Below, in pieces: positions 1-6,931 of a stretch of 54,653 nucleotides of DNA. The stretch's first letter is position 1, and every line of letters begins with the position of its first letter. Source of the DNA: CAJQGY01 sp964523375 (GTDB taxonomy: Bacteria > Pseudomonadota > Gammaproteobacteria > Magnimaribacterales > D2472); the NCBI GenBank assembly GCA_964523375.1, contig CAZFYG010000009.1:1-54653 (forward strand), written 5' to 3'. The notes below the pieces were generated by a model. It ran no database searches and was not told where the DNA came from. It saw only the letters and a program-made list of their open reading frames with translations. The translations under genes were made by a program, and so were the position numbers.

Positions 1-370
1 TAGCTGAACCATCTGATGCTACAACGGTAATAGAGTAATTATTATCACCACTTGCACTTCCAGGATTCTCAAAGTCAGGAGCGGTATTAAAAGTTAGTTC
101 GCCTGTGCTTGAGCTAATAGAGATAAGTGAAGCATCATCCCCGGTCAAAGAGTATGTAAGAGTATCTCCGTCAGCGTCTGTTGCAGTAACTGTTCCAATA
201 GCTGTTACATTTTCTGCAACTGCAATTGTCCCTACATTAGCAAATGTTGGTGCATTATTTGCAGGTGGAGTTGGTGGTGTTGGAGTAGAGCTTCCGCCGC
301 CTCCGCCTCCGCCGCCACATGATGTAATGATAAAAGTTAAAACTAAAAATAGAGAGGATTTATAATTCAT
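1..370 (-). CDS. Cadherin-repeat surface lipoprotein, 5' part only
   Basis: This is the first 123 codons of a gene that runs off the left edge. The ATG at 370 is followed by a hydrophobic signal sequence and a lipobox ending ITSC, then a run of glycines and a Pro/Thr/Ser linker. That is the usual form of a lipid-anchored protein with a flexible spacer. From about residue 45 a cadherin-like repeat begins, with the motifs VAENVTAIGTVTATDADGDT and VVASDGS. Such repeats bind calcium and mediate surface adhesion or act as spacers in large exoproteins. The repeat closely resembles those in the subtilase at the right end, so this could be the N-terminus of a paralogue or of the same kind of protein. 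The catalytic part, if any, is outside the window. Promoter elements are visible just upstream. Confidence 0.8.
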   Translation of the reverse strand, partial: MNYKSSLFLVLTFIITSCGGGGGGGGSSTPTPPTPPANNAPTFANVGTIAVAENVTAIGTVTATDADGDTLTYSLTGDDASLISISSSTGELTFNTAPDFENPGSASGDNNYSITVVASDGSA

Positions 371-401
371 AGTTGTATGGATGGCTGGTTATTTTTTTTT
401 G

Positions 402-429
402 ATTATACAGTTAAAATACTGACTTACAA
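402..429 (-). promoter_or_regulatory. Sigma-70-type promoter of the cadherin lipoprotein gene
   Basis: Read on the minus strand there is a perfect TATAAT (407-402) preceded at 16 bases by TTGTAA (429-424), which matches four of six TTGACA positions. The predicted start of transcription near 395 leaves a leader of about 25 bases before the ATG at 370. Confidence 0.6.
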
Positions 430-451
430 AAATGTAAATAAGTTACATTTT
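429..451 (-). terminator. AT-rich hairpin after ggt (weak terminator or operator)
   Basis: AAAATGTAA (429-437) and TTACATTTT (443-451) form a perfect 9-bp inverted repeat with a 5-base loop. On the minus strand it lies about 30 bases after the ggt stop and ends in a short T run, so it may terminate ggt. It also abuts the -35 box of the next gene, so an operator role is possible. Confidence 0.4.
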
Positions 452-481
452 ATTAATATAAAAAACTATAGATTTATACAC

Positions 482-2161
482 TCAGTAGCCAACAGCGTGA
501 CCATCTTTTCTAGATTCAGATGCACCGTAAAAAACACCATCTTTAAGCATTATTGCCTGGTAGCCACCAAAAATACCTGGTTGGTAATCAATAATATGGC
601 CTTTGATCTTAAGTTCTTCAATTATAGTCTCAGTGAAGGCTTTTTCTAAACTTAGAGATCCGCCATTTACCATAACCTCACCTGTTGGCTGGGATGAACC
701 AGTATGAACTATTCTTGGAGCATCACCGGCCTCTTGCAGGTTAAGATTGAAGTCAATAATATTAATGGCGATTTGAGCGTGCGCCTGTGGTTGTGTTGCC
801 CCACCCATTACACCAAAACTTATGAAAGGTTTATTATCCTTGGTTATAAAGGCTGGAATAATTGTGTGAAAAGGTCTCTTTCCACCAACCAATGAATTTG
901 CATGGTCTTTATCCAGACTGAATAGCTCACCTCTGTTCTGGATCATAAAACCTAGACCTGGAGGAACCATTCCTGAGCCCATACCCCTATAGTTACTTTG
1001 GATTAATGAAACCATGTTTCCTTCCTTATCAGCGGTTGTGAGATAAATCGTGTCGCCATCTTTCAATGAGCCTGCATTGTCGCTAATGGAGGATTTGAGA
1101 GGATTAATATGCTTTGCTCTTAAATCTGCGTATTCTTTTGAGATTAAATAATGAATGTCAATGTCATTAAAATCTGGGTCAGCGTAGTACTTAGCCCTGT
1201 CTGCAAAAGCCAGTTTCTTTGCTTCAACAAAATGATGGATGTACTCACTGCTAAATAAACCCATCTTATTTATATTATATCTTTCAAGTAAATTTAAAAT
1301 CTGAAGAGCTGCAATACCCTGTCCATTTGGGGGTAACTCCCAAACATCATAGCCCCTATAATTTGTAGAAACTGGCTCAACCCATTCTGCGTGATATTGA
1401 GCGAGGTCATTTGTGGAAAGGAATCCGCCCTGAGATATAACAAAATCACTCATTATTTTAGCCATATCGCCTTCATAAAAACTTGATCGCTTTGATGTTG
1501 CTATGTCCCCTAATGTACTTGCCAGTTTAGGATTTTTAAATACATCTCCTTTTTTTAAATATATTCCATCAGGCATCCATATATTTTTAAAATTTGGATA
1601 TGTTTTAAATCTTTGAGATGACAATTCAAGATAATAAGCGATGGTTTCAGTGAGTGGAAAACCATTGTTTGCATAATCAATTGTTGGTTTAAATAATTCT
1701 TCAAATGGCAGCTTACCAAATCTCTCATGAAGCTTTATCCAGCCATCTACAGCTCCAGGAACGGATACTGGTAAAGGGCCATATGATGGAATCTTCTCAA
1801 GCTTCTTGGCAGTAAAGTATTCAATAGATATACTCTGAGGAGATGGGCCGCTAGCATTTAATCCATAAAGTTTTTTTGTTTTTGCATCCCAGAGAATTAC
1901 AAATAAGTCACCGCCTATACCATTTCCTGTTGGCTCCATTAAACCCAGTGCCACATTTGCAGCAATTGCAGCATCTATAGCATTACCCCCATCTTTTAAT
2001 ATCTGAAGTCCTATTTGCGAGGCCAATGGGTGGCTTGTTGCAACCATTCCATTTTTAGCAATAACCTCTGATCTACTTGTAAATTCTTCCCCAGTAACTC
2101 TATCAAAAGAAAGAAGATTTAAAGAAAAAATAAATGTCAGGAAGTAGTAAAAAAAATTCAT
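482..2161 (-). CDS. ggt: Gamma-glutamyltransferase (glutathione hydrolase family), exported
   Basis: A 559-residue Ntn-hydrolase that would cleave gamma-glutamyl bonds (glutathione and related peptides) after autoproteolysis into large and small subunits. Residues 1-24 form a signal peptide. The large-subunit motifs ILKDGGNAIDAAIAA and GNGIGGDLF are present. The autocatalytic nucleophile is read as Thr371 in the segment DGDTIYLTTADKEGN, followed by SNYRGMGSGMVPPGLGFMIQ and the glycine-rich GVMGGATQPQAHAQ. The DTIYL form, rather than TTHxS, places it in the YwrD/cephalosporin-acylase-like branch, unlike the second GGT at 49458. Length is normal. It is preceded at 3 bases by a gene for a 58-residue membrane protein, so the two are probably co-transcribed. 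The substrate cannot be told from sequence. Confidence 0.9.
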   Translation of the reverse strand: MNFFYYFLTFIFSLNLLSFDRVTGEEFTSRSEVIAKNGMVATSHPLASQIGLQILKDGGNAIDAAIAANVALGLMEPTGNGIGGDLFVILWDAKTKKLYGLNASGPSPQSISIEYFTAKKLEKIPSYGPLPVSVPGAVDGWIKLHERFGKLPFEELFKPTIDYANNGFPLTETIAYYLELSSQRFKTYPNFKNIWMPDGIYLKKGDVFKNPKLASTLGDIATSKRSSFYEGDMAKIMSDFVISQGGFLSTNDLAQYHAEWVEPVSTNYRGYDVWELPPNGQGIAALQILNLLERYNINKMGLFSSEYIHHFVEAKKLAFADRAKYYADPDFNDIDIHYLISKEYADLRAKHINPLKSSISDNAGSLKDGDTIYLTTADKEGNMVSLIQSNYRGMGSGMVPPGLGFMIQNRGELFSLDKDHANSLVGGKRPFHTIIPAFITKDNKPFISFGVMGGATQPQAHAQIAINIIDFNLNLQEAGDAPRIVHTGSSQPTGEVMVNGGSLSLEKAFTETIIEELKIKGHIIDYQPGIFGGYQAIMLKDGVFYGASESRKDGHAVGY

Positions 2162-2164
2162 AAT

Positions 2165-2341
2165 TTATCCAATTAATATTAACGAATCTGGTGTTTCAAA
2201 TAAGAAATAAACAGCCAAGGTAATTAACAGTATCAATACTGTTTTAAAATTAAAACTAACTTTTAACTTTAATATAACAATCAATATAGTGCTTATAAGC
2301 AATAGCCCCAAGAAGTAATTAATGAGCTCAAATGTAATCAT
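2165..2341 (-). CDS. Small two-helix membrane protein, 58 residues, upstream of ggt
   Basis: The reading frame starts at ATG 2341 and stops at TAA 2167-2165, three bases before the ggt start. The protein consists almost wholly of two hydrophobic stretches (about residues 7-24 and 34-49) separated by a short basic turn (LKLKVSFNFK), so an inner-membrane hairpin is likely. There is no recognised family. The tight spacing to ggt suggests translational coupling, and perhaps a role in the same process, although that is only an inference from position. A TAAAAT box lies three to four bases upstream of its ATG, which would give a nearly leaderless transcript. Confidence 0.6.
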   Translation of the reverse strand: MITFELINYFLGLLLISTILIVILKLKVSFNFKTVLILLITLAVYFLFETPDSLILIG

Positions 2342-2387
2342 AGTATTTTATTTTTAACACTTAAAATATTAAGTTATCATAATATAT

Positions 2388-2531
2388 ATGGATATTATCT
2401 TAATAATTATGTTCTTAACCTTTCTTGCAGGGGTTTGGATTGCATCTGAAGATCTTGATAAGTGGCAAAGATTGCTTTTAATTACCATAACATCCATCGT
2501 TGTTATTGCCATAGTAAGCAATGGTTACTAG
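2388..2531 (+). CDS. Small membrane protein, 47 residues
   Basis: The frame opens with ATG at 2388 and ends with TAG at 2529-2531, directly abutting the ATG of the next gene at 2532. Two hydrophobic segments (residues about 2-18 and 28-44) flank a polar stretch SEDLDKWQR. No family is recognised. It looks like the first gene of a three-gene run with the two secreted unknowns that follow. A CATAAT box at 2378-2383 sits four bases before the ATG. Confidence 0.55.
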   Translation: MDIILIIMFLTFLAGVWIASEDLDKWQRLLLITITSIVVIAIVSNGY

Positions 2532-2921
2532 ATGAAACTATTGTATTTAACACTAATGGTGAGCATTAGCTTTCAACTTGTCGCATCTTCATCTGAACAA
2601 ATAGATTGCACCAGCGAAGTTGATACTTCTTTCTTTAATTCAACATATTACAAAAATAGAGAAGTCTCATTTCTAGATACAGAGGCAGATCTTGAATTAA
2701 AAAATCTCATTAAAAATAAACTCAACATAAAAGGCGTGCCAACATTAAAGGATTTGGATGGCTTATTTGAATGGGATAGAATCAACAATATGGAATATAT
2801 CTATAAAATACTTGATCTAATGGATAGAAGTTATGTTGTTAATAATAAAAATATAGATGATTTTAAAAAATACAAACTTAAATTTAATAATTACTGTGAG
2901 GACACAAACGATAATGTTTAA
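2532..2921 (+). CDS. Secreted hypothetical protein, 129 residues
   Basis: Not recognised. The first 18-19 residues (MKLLYLTLMVSISFQLVASS) form a clear Sec signal peptide. The mature part is mostly charged and helical, with only two cysteines, one near the N-terminus (IDCTSE) and one near the C-terminus (NNYCED), which could make a single disulfide in the periplasm. It begins at the base after the stop of the 47-residue membrane protein, and its last 8 bases overlap the start of the next gene. Co-expression with both neighbours is therefore likely. Confidence 0.65.
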   Translation: MKLLYLTLMVSISFQLVASSSEQIDCTSEVDTSFFNSTYYKNREVSFLDTEADLELKNLIKNKLNIKGVPTLKDLDGLFEWDRINNMEYIYKILDLMDRSYVVNNKNIDDFKKYKLKFNNYCEDTNDNV

Positions 2922-3390
2922 AAAGATAATTTTTGCAGTTATAGGAATATCTTTAGCTATCATACCTAGCAATTTATATGCAGAATCTGAAGATCAGATA
3001 GGATCAAAATGTGCAGTTGTGATTACATCCAGGATTAATGATAATCAAGACCCTTACCAATATGCTCTTGATAGAATTAGAATGTGTAAAAAAAATGATA
3101 TTCTTTCTGTATCTAGTTTTTTAGACACACTTACAACTAAAGTTTATTTCAATGACCTGATGCGCGGCTTCTGCGATTTTGACAAACAAATCATTGCAGA
3201 TGTTAACAAGGACTCATCTAGCTTAAGCTGTGTTCATGTTGGAAAAGAAAGAATAAGAAGAGATTTTAAGAAATCAGCAAGCCTACAACCAAAATATGAT
3301 ATCAACAAAAGGCCTTATAGAGATAGCCAAAATTGGTATAGCAACCCTACCCCACTCAAGGAACCTGGCCCATCGGGAACAAGACCTTAA
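2914..3390 (+). CDS. Secreted hypothetical protein with four cysteines, 158 residues
   Basis: Not recognised. The frame is open from 2857, but ATG 2914 is preferred because it gives a standard signal peptide (MFKKIIFAVIGISLAIIPSN, cleavage near LYA) and overlaps the previous stop by eight bases, as in coupled genes. A GAGGA sequence lies about 13 bases upstream. The mature protein has four cysteines (SKCAV, RMCKK, GFCDF, LSCVH), suggesting two disulfides, and a proline-rich C-terminal tail (YSNPTPLKEPGPSGTRP). It could work together with the preceding secreted protein. It ends seven bases before the convergent MAPEG gene. Confidence 0.65.
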   Translation: MFKKIIFAVIGISLAIIPSNLYAESEDQIGSKCAVVITSRINDNQDPYQYALDRIRMCKKNDILSVSSFLDTLTTKVYFNDLMRGFCDFDKQIIADVNKDSSSLSCVHVGKERIRRDFKKSASLQPKYDINKRPYRDSQNWYSNPTPLKEPGPSGTRP

Positions 3391-3397
3391 GAACCAA

Positions 3398-3775
3398 TTA
3401 AAGTAAGTTACAAGCCATCCAAGCAATTGAAATAACTGATGGCAGCCAGATTAATGGTCTGATAAGAGGTATAGAGTATAAGTTAAATGCCGAACCAATA
3501 AGATAAGCTACCCTAGAAAATAACCAAATATACATTGGTAACAAGTTATCAACACCCAGTTGAATTGATAAAATAGAAAGTGCTAAAAAAAGAGGGAGGC
3601 TTTGTCTTAAGTTGTCTGCTGATGTTGATAACCTTTCAGATAGTTCAGTTTTTTTAGATACGTCTCCTCCAATATAAGTAAATTCAACAAAGGGAATTTT
3701 GTGCAATGAAAATATCATAGGCATAAAAAGGTGAGCTAAAGAAAATAGGACTGCAATAATTAGAATATCTACCAT
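3398..3775 (-). CDS. MAPEG family membrane protein
   Basis: A 125-residue protein with about four membrane helices. It matches the MAPEG family (membrane-associated proteins in eicosanoid and glutathione metabolism) by the core RLSTSADNLRQSLPLFLA, by a second conserved stretch (LFSRVAYLIGSAFNLYSI) and by overall length. Family members include microsomal glutathione transferases. In bacteria most are uncharacterised, and the present one belongs to the short bacterial group, so glutathione-dependent activity is a family-level guess. It is convergent with the secreted protein at 2914 and stands alone on its strand. Confidence 0.75.
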   Translation of the reverse strand: MVDILIIAVLFSLAHLFMPMIFSLHKIPFVEFTYIGGDVSKKTELSERLSTSADNLRQSLPLFLALSILSIQLGVDNLLPMYIWLFSRVAYLIGSAFNLYSIPLIRPLIWLPSVISIAWMACNLL

Positions 3776-3830
3776 AATAAAAAAGTTATTTATTTATTAT
3801 GATATTAATGAATTTATGAAAAGAATCAAA

Positions 3831-3986
3831 TTATTGGCTGTCTAATTCGTCATCAATAGATTTAAGCTCTATTTCATCCATTTCGTCTTCATAAACAATA
3901 TCTTTGTTATTTTTTGAGATTAATCTTGTTGAAATGAGATAAACAACAAGTATGGTAATTAAAATACCGGTTACTTGAATTAACAT
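3831..3986 (-). CDS. Small single-helix membrane protein with acidic tail, 51 residues
   Basis: ATG 3986 to TAA 3833-3831. The start is supported by AAAGGTGG about six bases upstream. Residues 3-20 form one hydrophobic helix (LIQVTGILITILVVYLIS), followed by a short basic patch and a strongly acidic C-terminal tail rich in Asp and Glu (YEDEMDEIELKSIDDELD). The layout suggests an inner-membrane protein with a cytoplasmic acidic tail. No family is recognised. It shares a divergent promoter region with the nitroreductase at 4039. Confidence 0.55.
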   Translation of the reverse strand: MLIQVTGILITILVVYLISTRLISKNNKDIVYEDEMDEIELKSIDDELDSQ

Positions 3987-4038
3987 ATGGCCACCTTTAA
4001 GTTATGTTTTATAATGTTATTAACTATATCAGACAAAA

Positions 4039-4599
4039 ATGAATAAATTACTGTCCATAATACAAAATCGAAATTCTCATAGAGTCTTAACTGAGCCACA
4101 TCCGTCTAAAACTGAGATGCAAGATATATATAAGGCCGCCCTAAGAGCGCCAGATCATGCATGGCTTAAACCATCTAGATTTATTGAAATTAAAGGCAAT
4201 GGGTTGACACGACTATCGAATATTTTTACTGAGTTTGCTGTTAAGAATCTTGGTATAACTGATGAAAATATTTTAGATAAATATAAAAATGCTCCTTATA
4301 GAGCGCCAATGATTATTACCCTGGTTACCAAACTTACAGATCATCCAAAAGTGCCCTATATAGAACAAAAATTATCAACAGCTGCTGCAGGGCAAAATAT
4401 TCTAAATGCCATAGAGTGTCTAGGATATTCTGGTATTTGGAGGACAGGAAAGCTAGCTTTTAATAAGGAGTTAGCAGAAATGATGGGTCTCGATGGCGAT
4501 AGTGAGATAATAGGATTCTTATACGTTGGGACAAAATCAGGAAAAGAAAAAAGACTTCCAGATAGACCTATTGATGATCATCTAACAGTCTGGGATTAA
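4039..4599 (+). CDS. Nitroreductase family protein (YdjA-like)
   Basis: A 186-residue FMN-dependent oxidoreductase of the nitroreductase fold. The N-terminal FMN-binding arginine region (QNRNSHRVLTEPHPS), the segment ALRAPDHAWLKPSRFIEI, and the C-terminal GYSGIWRTG and KRLPDRP are those of the YdjA subgroup, which is the shortest in the family, so the length is as expected. It would use NAD(P)H to reduce nitro or quinone-like compounds; the physiological substrate of YdjA proteins is unknown. The last four bases overlap the end of the convergent peptidase gene. Confidence 0.8.
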   Translation: MNKLLSIIQNRNSHRVLTEPHPSKTEMQDIYKAALRAPDHAWLKPSRFIEIKGNGLTRLSNIFTEFAVKNLGITDENILDKYKNAPYRAPMIITLVTKLTDHPKVPYIEQKLSTAAAGQNILNAIECLGYSGIWRTGKLAFNKELAEMMGLDGDSEIIGFLYVGTKSGKEKRLPDRPIDDHLTVWD

Positions 4600-5294
4600 A
4601 TTTTTATCTTCTCAAGTCCATCTATCTGATCTTCAGAAACTTCTCCATTCTTTAATACAACATTATATGAATCATTGTTATCCTTAAAGGCAACAGAGTA
4701 TCTAGGACTGTCGTCAACAAGATGGAGTGCATTGAAACCCTCAATAGAAATACACGAATCAATGCTTTTATTTTTAAGCGCGTGACTGACAAATGGCCGT
4801 CTGTTAGGCTCTTCGTCATAATGAGGGCAGCATGTACCATTCACAAAACCAAGGCAATCCATTATAGCTAGGTCATGGCTCCAAGAGTCAGTTATACCTT
4901 GCTCAAACCAACAAATTGCTCCAGCACTGACACCAGACATAATAACCCCTTTATCATATGCTTCTTTTAGAATGACATCTAACCCCCATTCTCTCCAAAC
5001 GGCAAGCATACTTTTTGTATTTCCACCCCCAACAAAAATTATATCTTGGTCAAGAATATGCTTTCTTAAATCAATGGTTCTTTTGAAGAAAGAAATATCC
5101 GAAGGAATACAAGCTAACGAATTAAATGCACGATAAAAATTATTTATGTACCCATTATCATCACCTGTTGCTGTGGGTATGAAACAAATCTTCGGATTTT
5201 TTGATTTAGATTGATTAACGATGTACTTCTCAATTCTTAGCTCACCAAGAGATCTCCCAAAGCCTCCGCCACCTATAGATATTATTTGTTTCAT
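4596..5294 (-). CDS. Peptidase E-like serine peptidase (family S51)
   Basis: A 232-residue cytoplasmic hydrolase of the class I glutamine-amidotransferase-like fold. The nucleophile is Ser123 in SGVSAGAICW, the conserved GGGNTKS loop precedes it, and the catalytic His is probably the one in CPHYDEE. Peptidase E enzymes cleave N-terminal aspartyl dipeptides, and other S51 members process cyanophycin peptides or act as alpha-aspartyl dipeptidases. The start at 5294 overlaps the stop of the nuclease gene upstream by four bases, so both are in one operon with the hydrolase at 5989. The product would help recycle amino acids from peptides. Confidence 0.8.
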   Translation of the reverse strand: MKQIISIGGGGFGRSLGELRIEKYIVNQSKSKNPKICFIPTATGDDNGYINNFYRAFNSLACIPSDISFFKRTIDLRKHILDQDIIFVGGGNTKSMLAVWREWGLDVILKEAYDKGVIMSGVSAGAICWFEQGITDSWSHDLAIMDCLGFVNGTCCPHYDEEPNRRPFVSHALKNKSIDSCISIEGFNALHLVDDSPRYSVAFKDNNDSYNVVLKNGEVSEDQIDGLEKIKI

Positions 5295-5983
5295 GATTTT
5301 TCCTTAATTTTTTGAGCATCAAATTGAATTAATTTATTTTTCCATTTGCGAGTGAGAACATTAAATTCAGCTGTCTTTACAGTAAATGCTTGAAAAACTA
5401 AATCTCTATCAACCATGAGAATTACAATTTGGCTAATATTTGTTCCAAACATTACATTATGTGCATTGGCATAGGCGCAGCCTTGAAGAAAGTAATCCTC
5501 AATCCACTCCCTTCTCTTTATTTTCTTAGCAGTTTTAAAATCTATTATTGATGGTATGCCATTTACTAAACCAATACAGTCAGCTGTACCAGCATATAAA
5601 CCATCTAGAATGAGTCCCACTTCCAAGCCCCATATTTCATCAATAGCCTTTAAACCATCTGCTATAAATTTTTGTGAAATTTTCTTTGAAATATTTTGAT
5701 CAGATATAGAGATATCGAAGATATCCCATTCTTCTTTTTTGAGATATGCCTCCAGAGCCTCATGAACAGCCGTTCCAATATCGGTACTTTGTTTTATGAC
5801 TCTATCTGCTTCGATATCACCAACTCTTTGTCTCCATTTTTCAATACCATCTGATTTTGTAGAGGTATTGCTAAGAATTGTTGTGACGCTCGGGACAGGA
5901 GTTCCAGTCGAATCTAAGTAATGCCTACCGGAATCTAAATCCACTCTCTCCAATTCAGGATATTTATATATATTTTTAAGCAT
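5291..5983 (-). CDS. PD-(D/E)XK nuclease, MGME1/phage-exonuclease type
   Basis: A 230-residue protein with the ordered motifs of a RecB-like nuclease: GTAVHEALEAYL (motif with the active-site His, about residue 70), YAGTADCIGLV (metal-binding Asp, about residue 133), PSIIDFKTAKK (D-x-K core) and the QxxxY-type FLQGCAYAN. The small single-domain layout, without helicase parts, resembles mitochondrial MGME1 and exonucleases of T7-like marine phages. It would degrade single-stranded DNA ends. Here it sits in a chromosomal operon between a peptidase E and a lysophospholipase-like gene, overlapping the former by four bases. Phage origin is possible, but nothing else phage-like is near. Whether it is catalytically active is inferred only from motifs. 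Confidence 0.75.
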   Translation of the reverse strand: MLKNIYKYPELERVDLDSGRHYLDSTGTPVPSVTTILSNTSTKSDGIEKWRQRVGDIEADRVIKQSTDIGTAVHEALEAYLKKEEWDIFDISISDQNISKKISQKFIADGLKAIDEIWGLEVGLILDGLYAGTADCIGLVNGIPSIIDFKTAKKIKRREWIEDYFLQGCAYANAHNVMFGTNISQIVILMVDRDLVFQAFTVKTAEFNVLTRKWKNKLIQFDAQKIKEKS

Positions 5984-5988
5984 TTATC

Positions 5989-6894
5989 TTATTTTATATG
6001 AGATTCAATAAAACTAAGCATATTTAAATACGATTCATCTTTATTTGTCTCATTGAATACTTCATGCCTTGCACCTTGAACAAGTTTGAATGATATATTT
6101 TTGAAGATAGAGGATAAAAAATTATAAAGATCTTCCACTCCCTTACCTCTATTACCAACAGGATCTTCAGCCCCGGAGATTATATATATTGGCAGACTAT
6201 AATTGGAGGCTGAATAATTTGATCTTTTGAAAACTTTTAAAAACTGGTTTGATAGTTGAAGCCATAAAGAGTTTGTAACTAAAAATCCGCATTTATCATC
6301 GGCTGTGTATTCATCAACACTTATATTATCCCTTGAAAGCCAATCATTGGGAGTTCTATTGGGTCTAAATAGAGAGTTATTCTTTCTAATTGTTATCCTA
6401 TCTAATAACTTGCTATATGCCTTCCCTCCAAATATAGCTATTAAAATTGAAACAAGTCTTCTTTGAGAAAGAATGACTTTATTGGGTATTAATGAAGATC
6501 CTGATAAAATTAATAAATCTATATTTTTATACCTCTGAATAGCTCCCATAGCAATCCAAGAGCCCATGCTATGACTAAATAAAACTTTTTTTAAATCTGG
6601 AAATTTAGCATCTGCATACTCAAGAACTTCTATTAAGTTACTCTCAACATTAACAAGATCCTCCCCTTCACCAAAATAGCCTGGCAAACCACCTTTGTCT
6701 ATAAAGGACCCATGACCTATATGGTCTGAAGAAATAACATGATAACCAGATGCATTGAAGCGTTTTATCAGCCAATCATATCTTTGCATGTGCTCAGCCA
6801 TTCCATGGCTAATAGTCACTACTCCTTTAATTGTAGGTTGGGTGGAAAGAGATTCGTGGATGATCTTTTTATCAATAGTTAAATGATTAAACAT
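5989..6894 (-). CDS. Alpha/beta hydrolase, monoacylglycerol lipase / lysophospholipase type
   Basis: A 301-residue cytoplasmic hydrolase. Near the N-terminus ISHGMAEHMQRYDW is the oxyanion/HG region typical of the Hydrolase_4 (PldB-like) group. The nucleophile Ser109 lies in FSHSMGSWIA, the acid in GAEDPVGNRG, and the catalytic His in QGARHEVFNE. Likely substrates are monoacylglycerols or lysophospholipids. It begins a three-gene minus-strand operon (hydrolase, nuclease, peptidase E). A TATTAT box five bases before the ATG suggests a leaderless message, and the promoter is back to back with that of the KAS III gene. Confidence 0.8.
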   Translation of the reverse strand: MFNHLTIDKKIIHESLSTQPTIKGVVTISHGMAEHMQRYDWLIKRFNASGYHVISSDHIGHGSFIDKGGLPGYFGEGEDLVNVESNLIEVLEYADAKFPDLKKVLFSHSMGSWIAMGAIQRYKNIDLLILSGSSLIPNKVILSQRRLVSILIAIFGGKAYSKLLDRITIRKNNSLFRPNRTPNDWLSRDNISVDEYTADDKCGFLVTNSLWLQLSNQFLKVFKRSNYSASNYSLPIYIISGAEDPVGNRGKGVEDLYNFLSSIFKNISFKLVQGARHEVFNETNKDESYLNMLSFIESHIK

Positions 6895-6931
6895 AATTTA
6901 TAATAACTCAACTTTAAACATTATAAATATT

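Noticed and set aside
1..370. Glycine run after the lipobox as a possible frameshift or sequencing error
   Set aside because: The frame stays open into a well-formed cadherin repeat, and poly-Gly spacers after the lipid cysteine are common in such lipoproteins.
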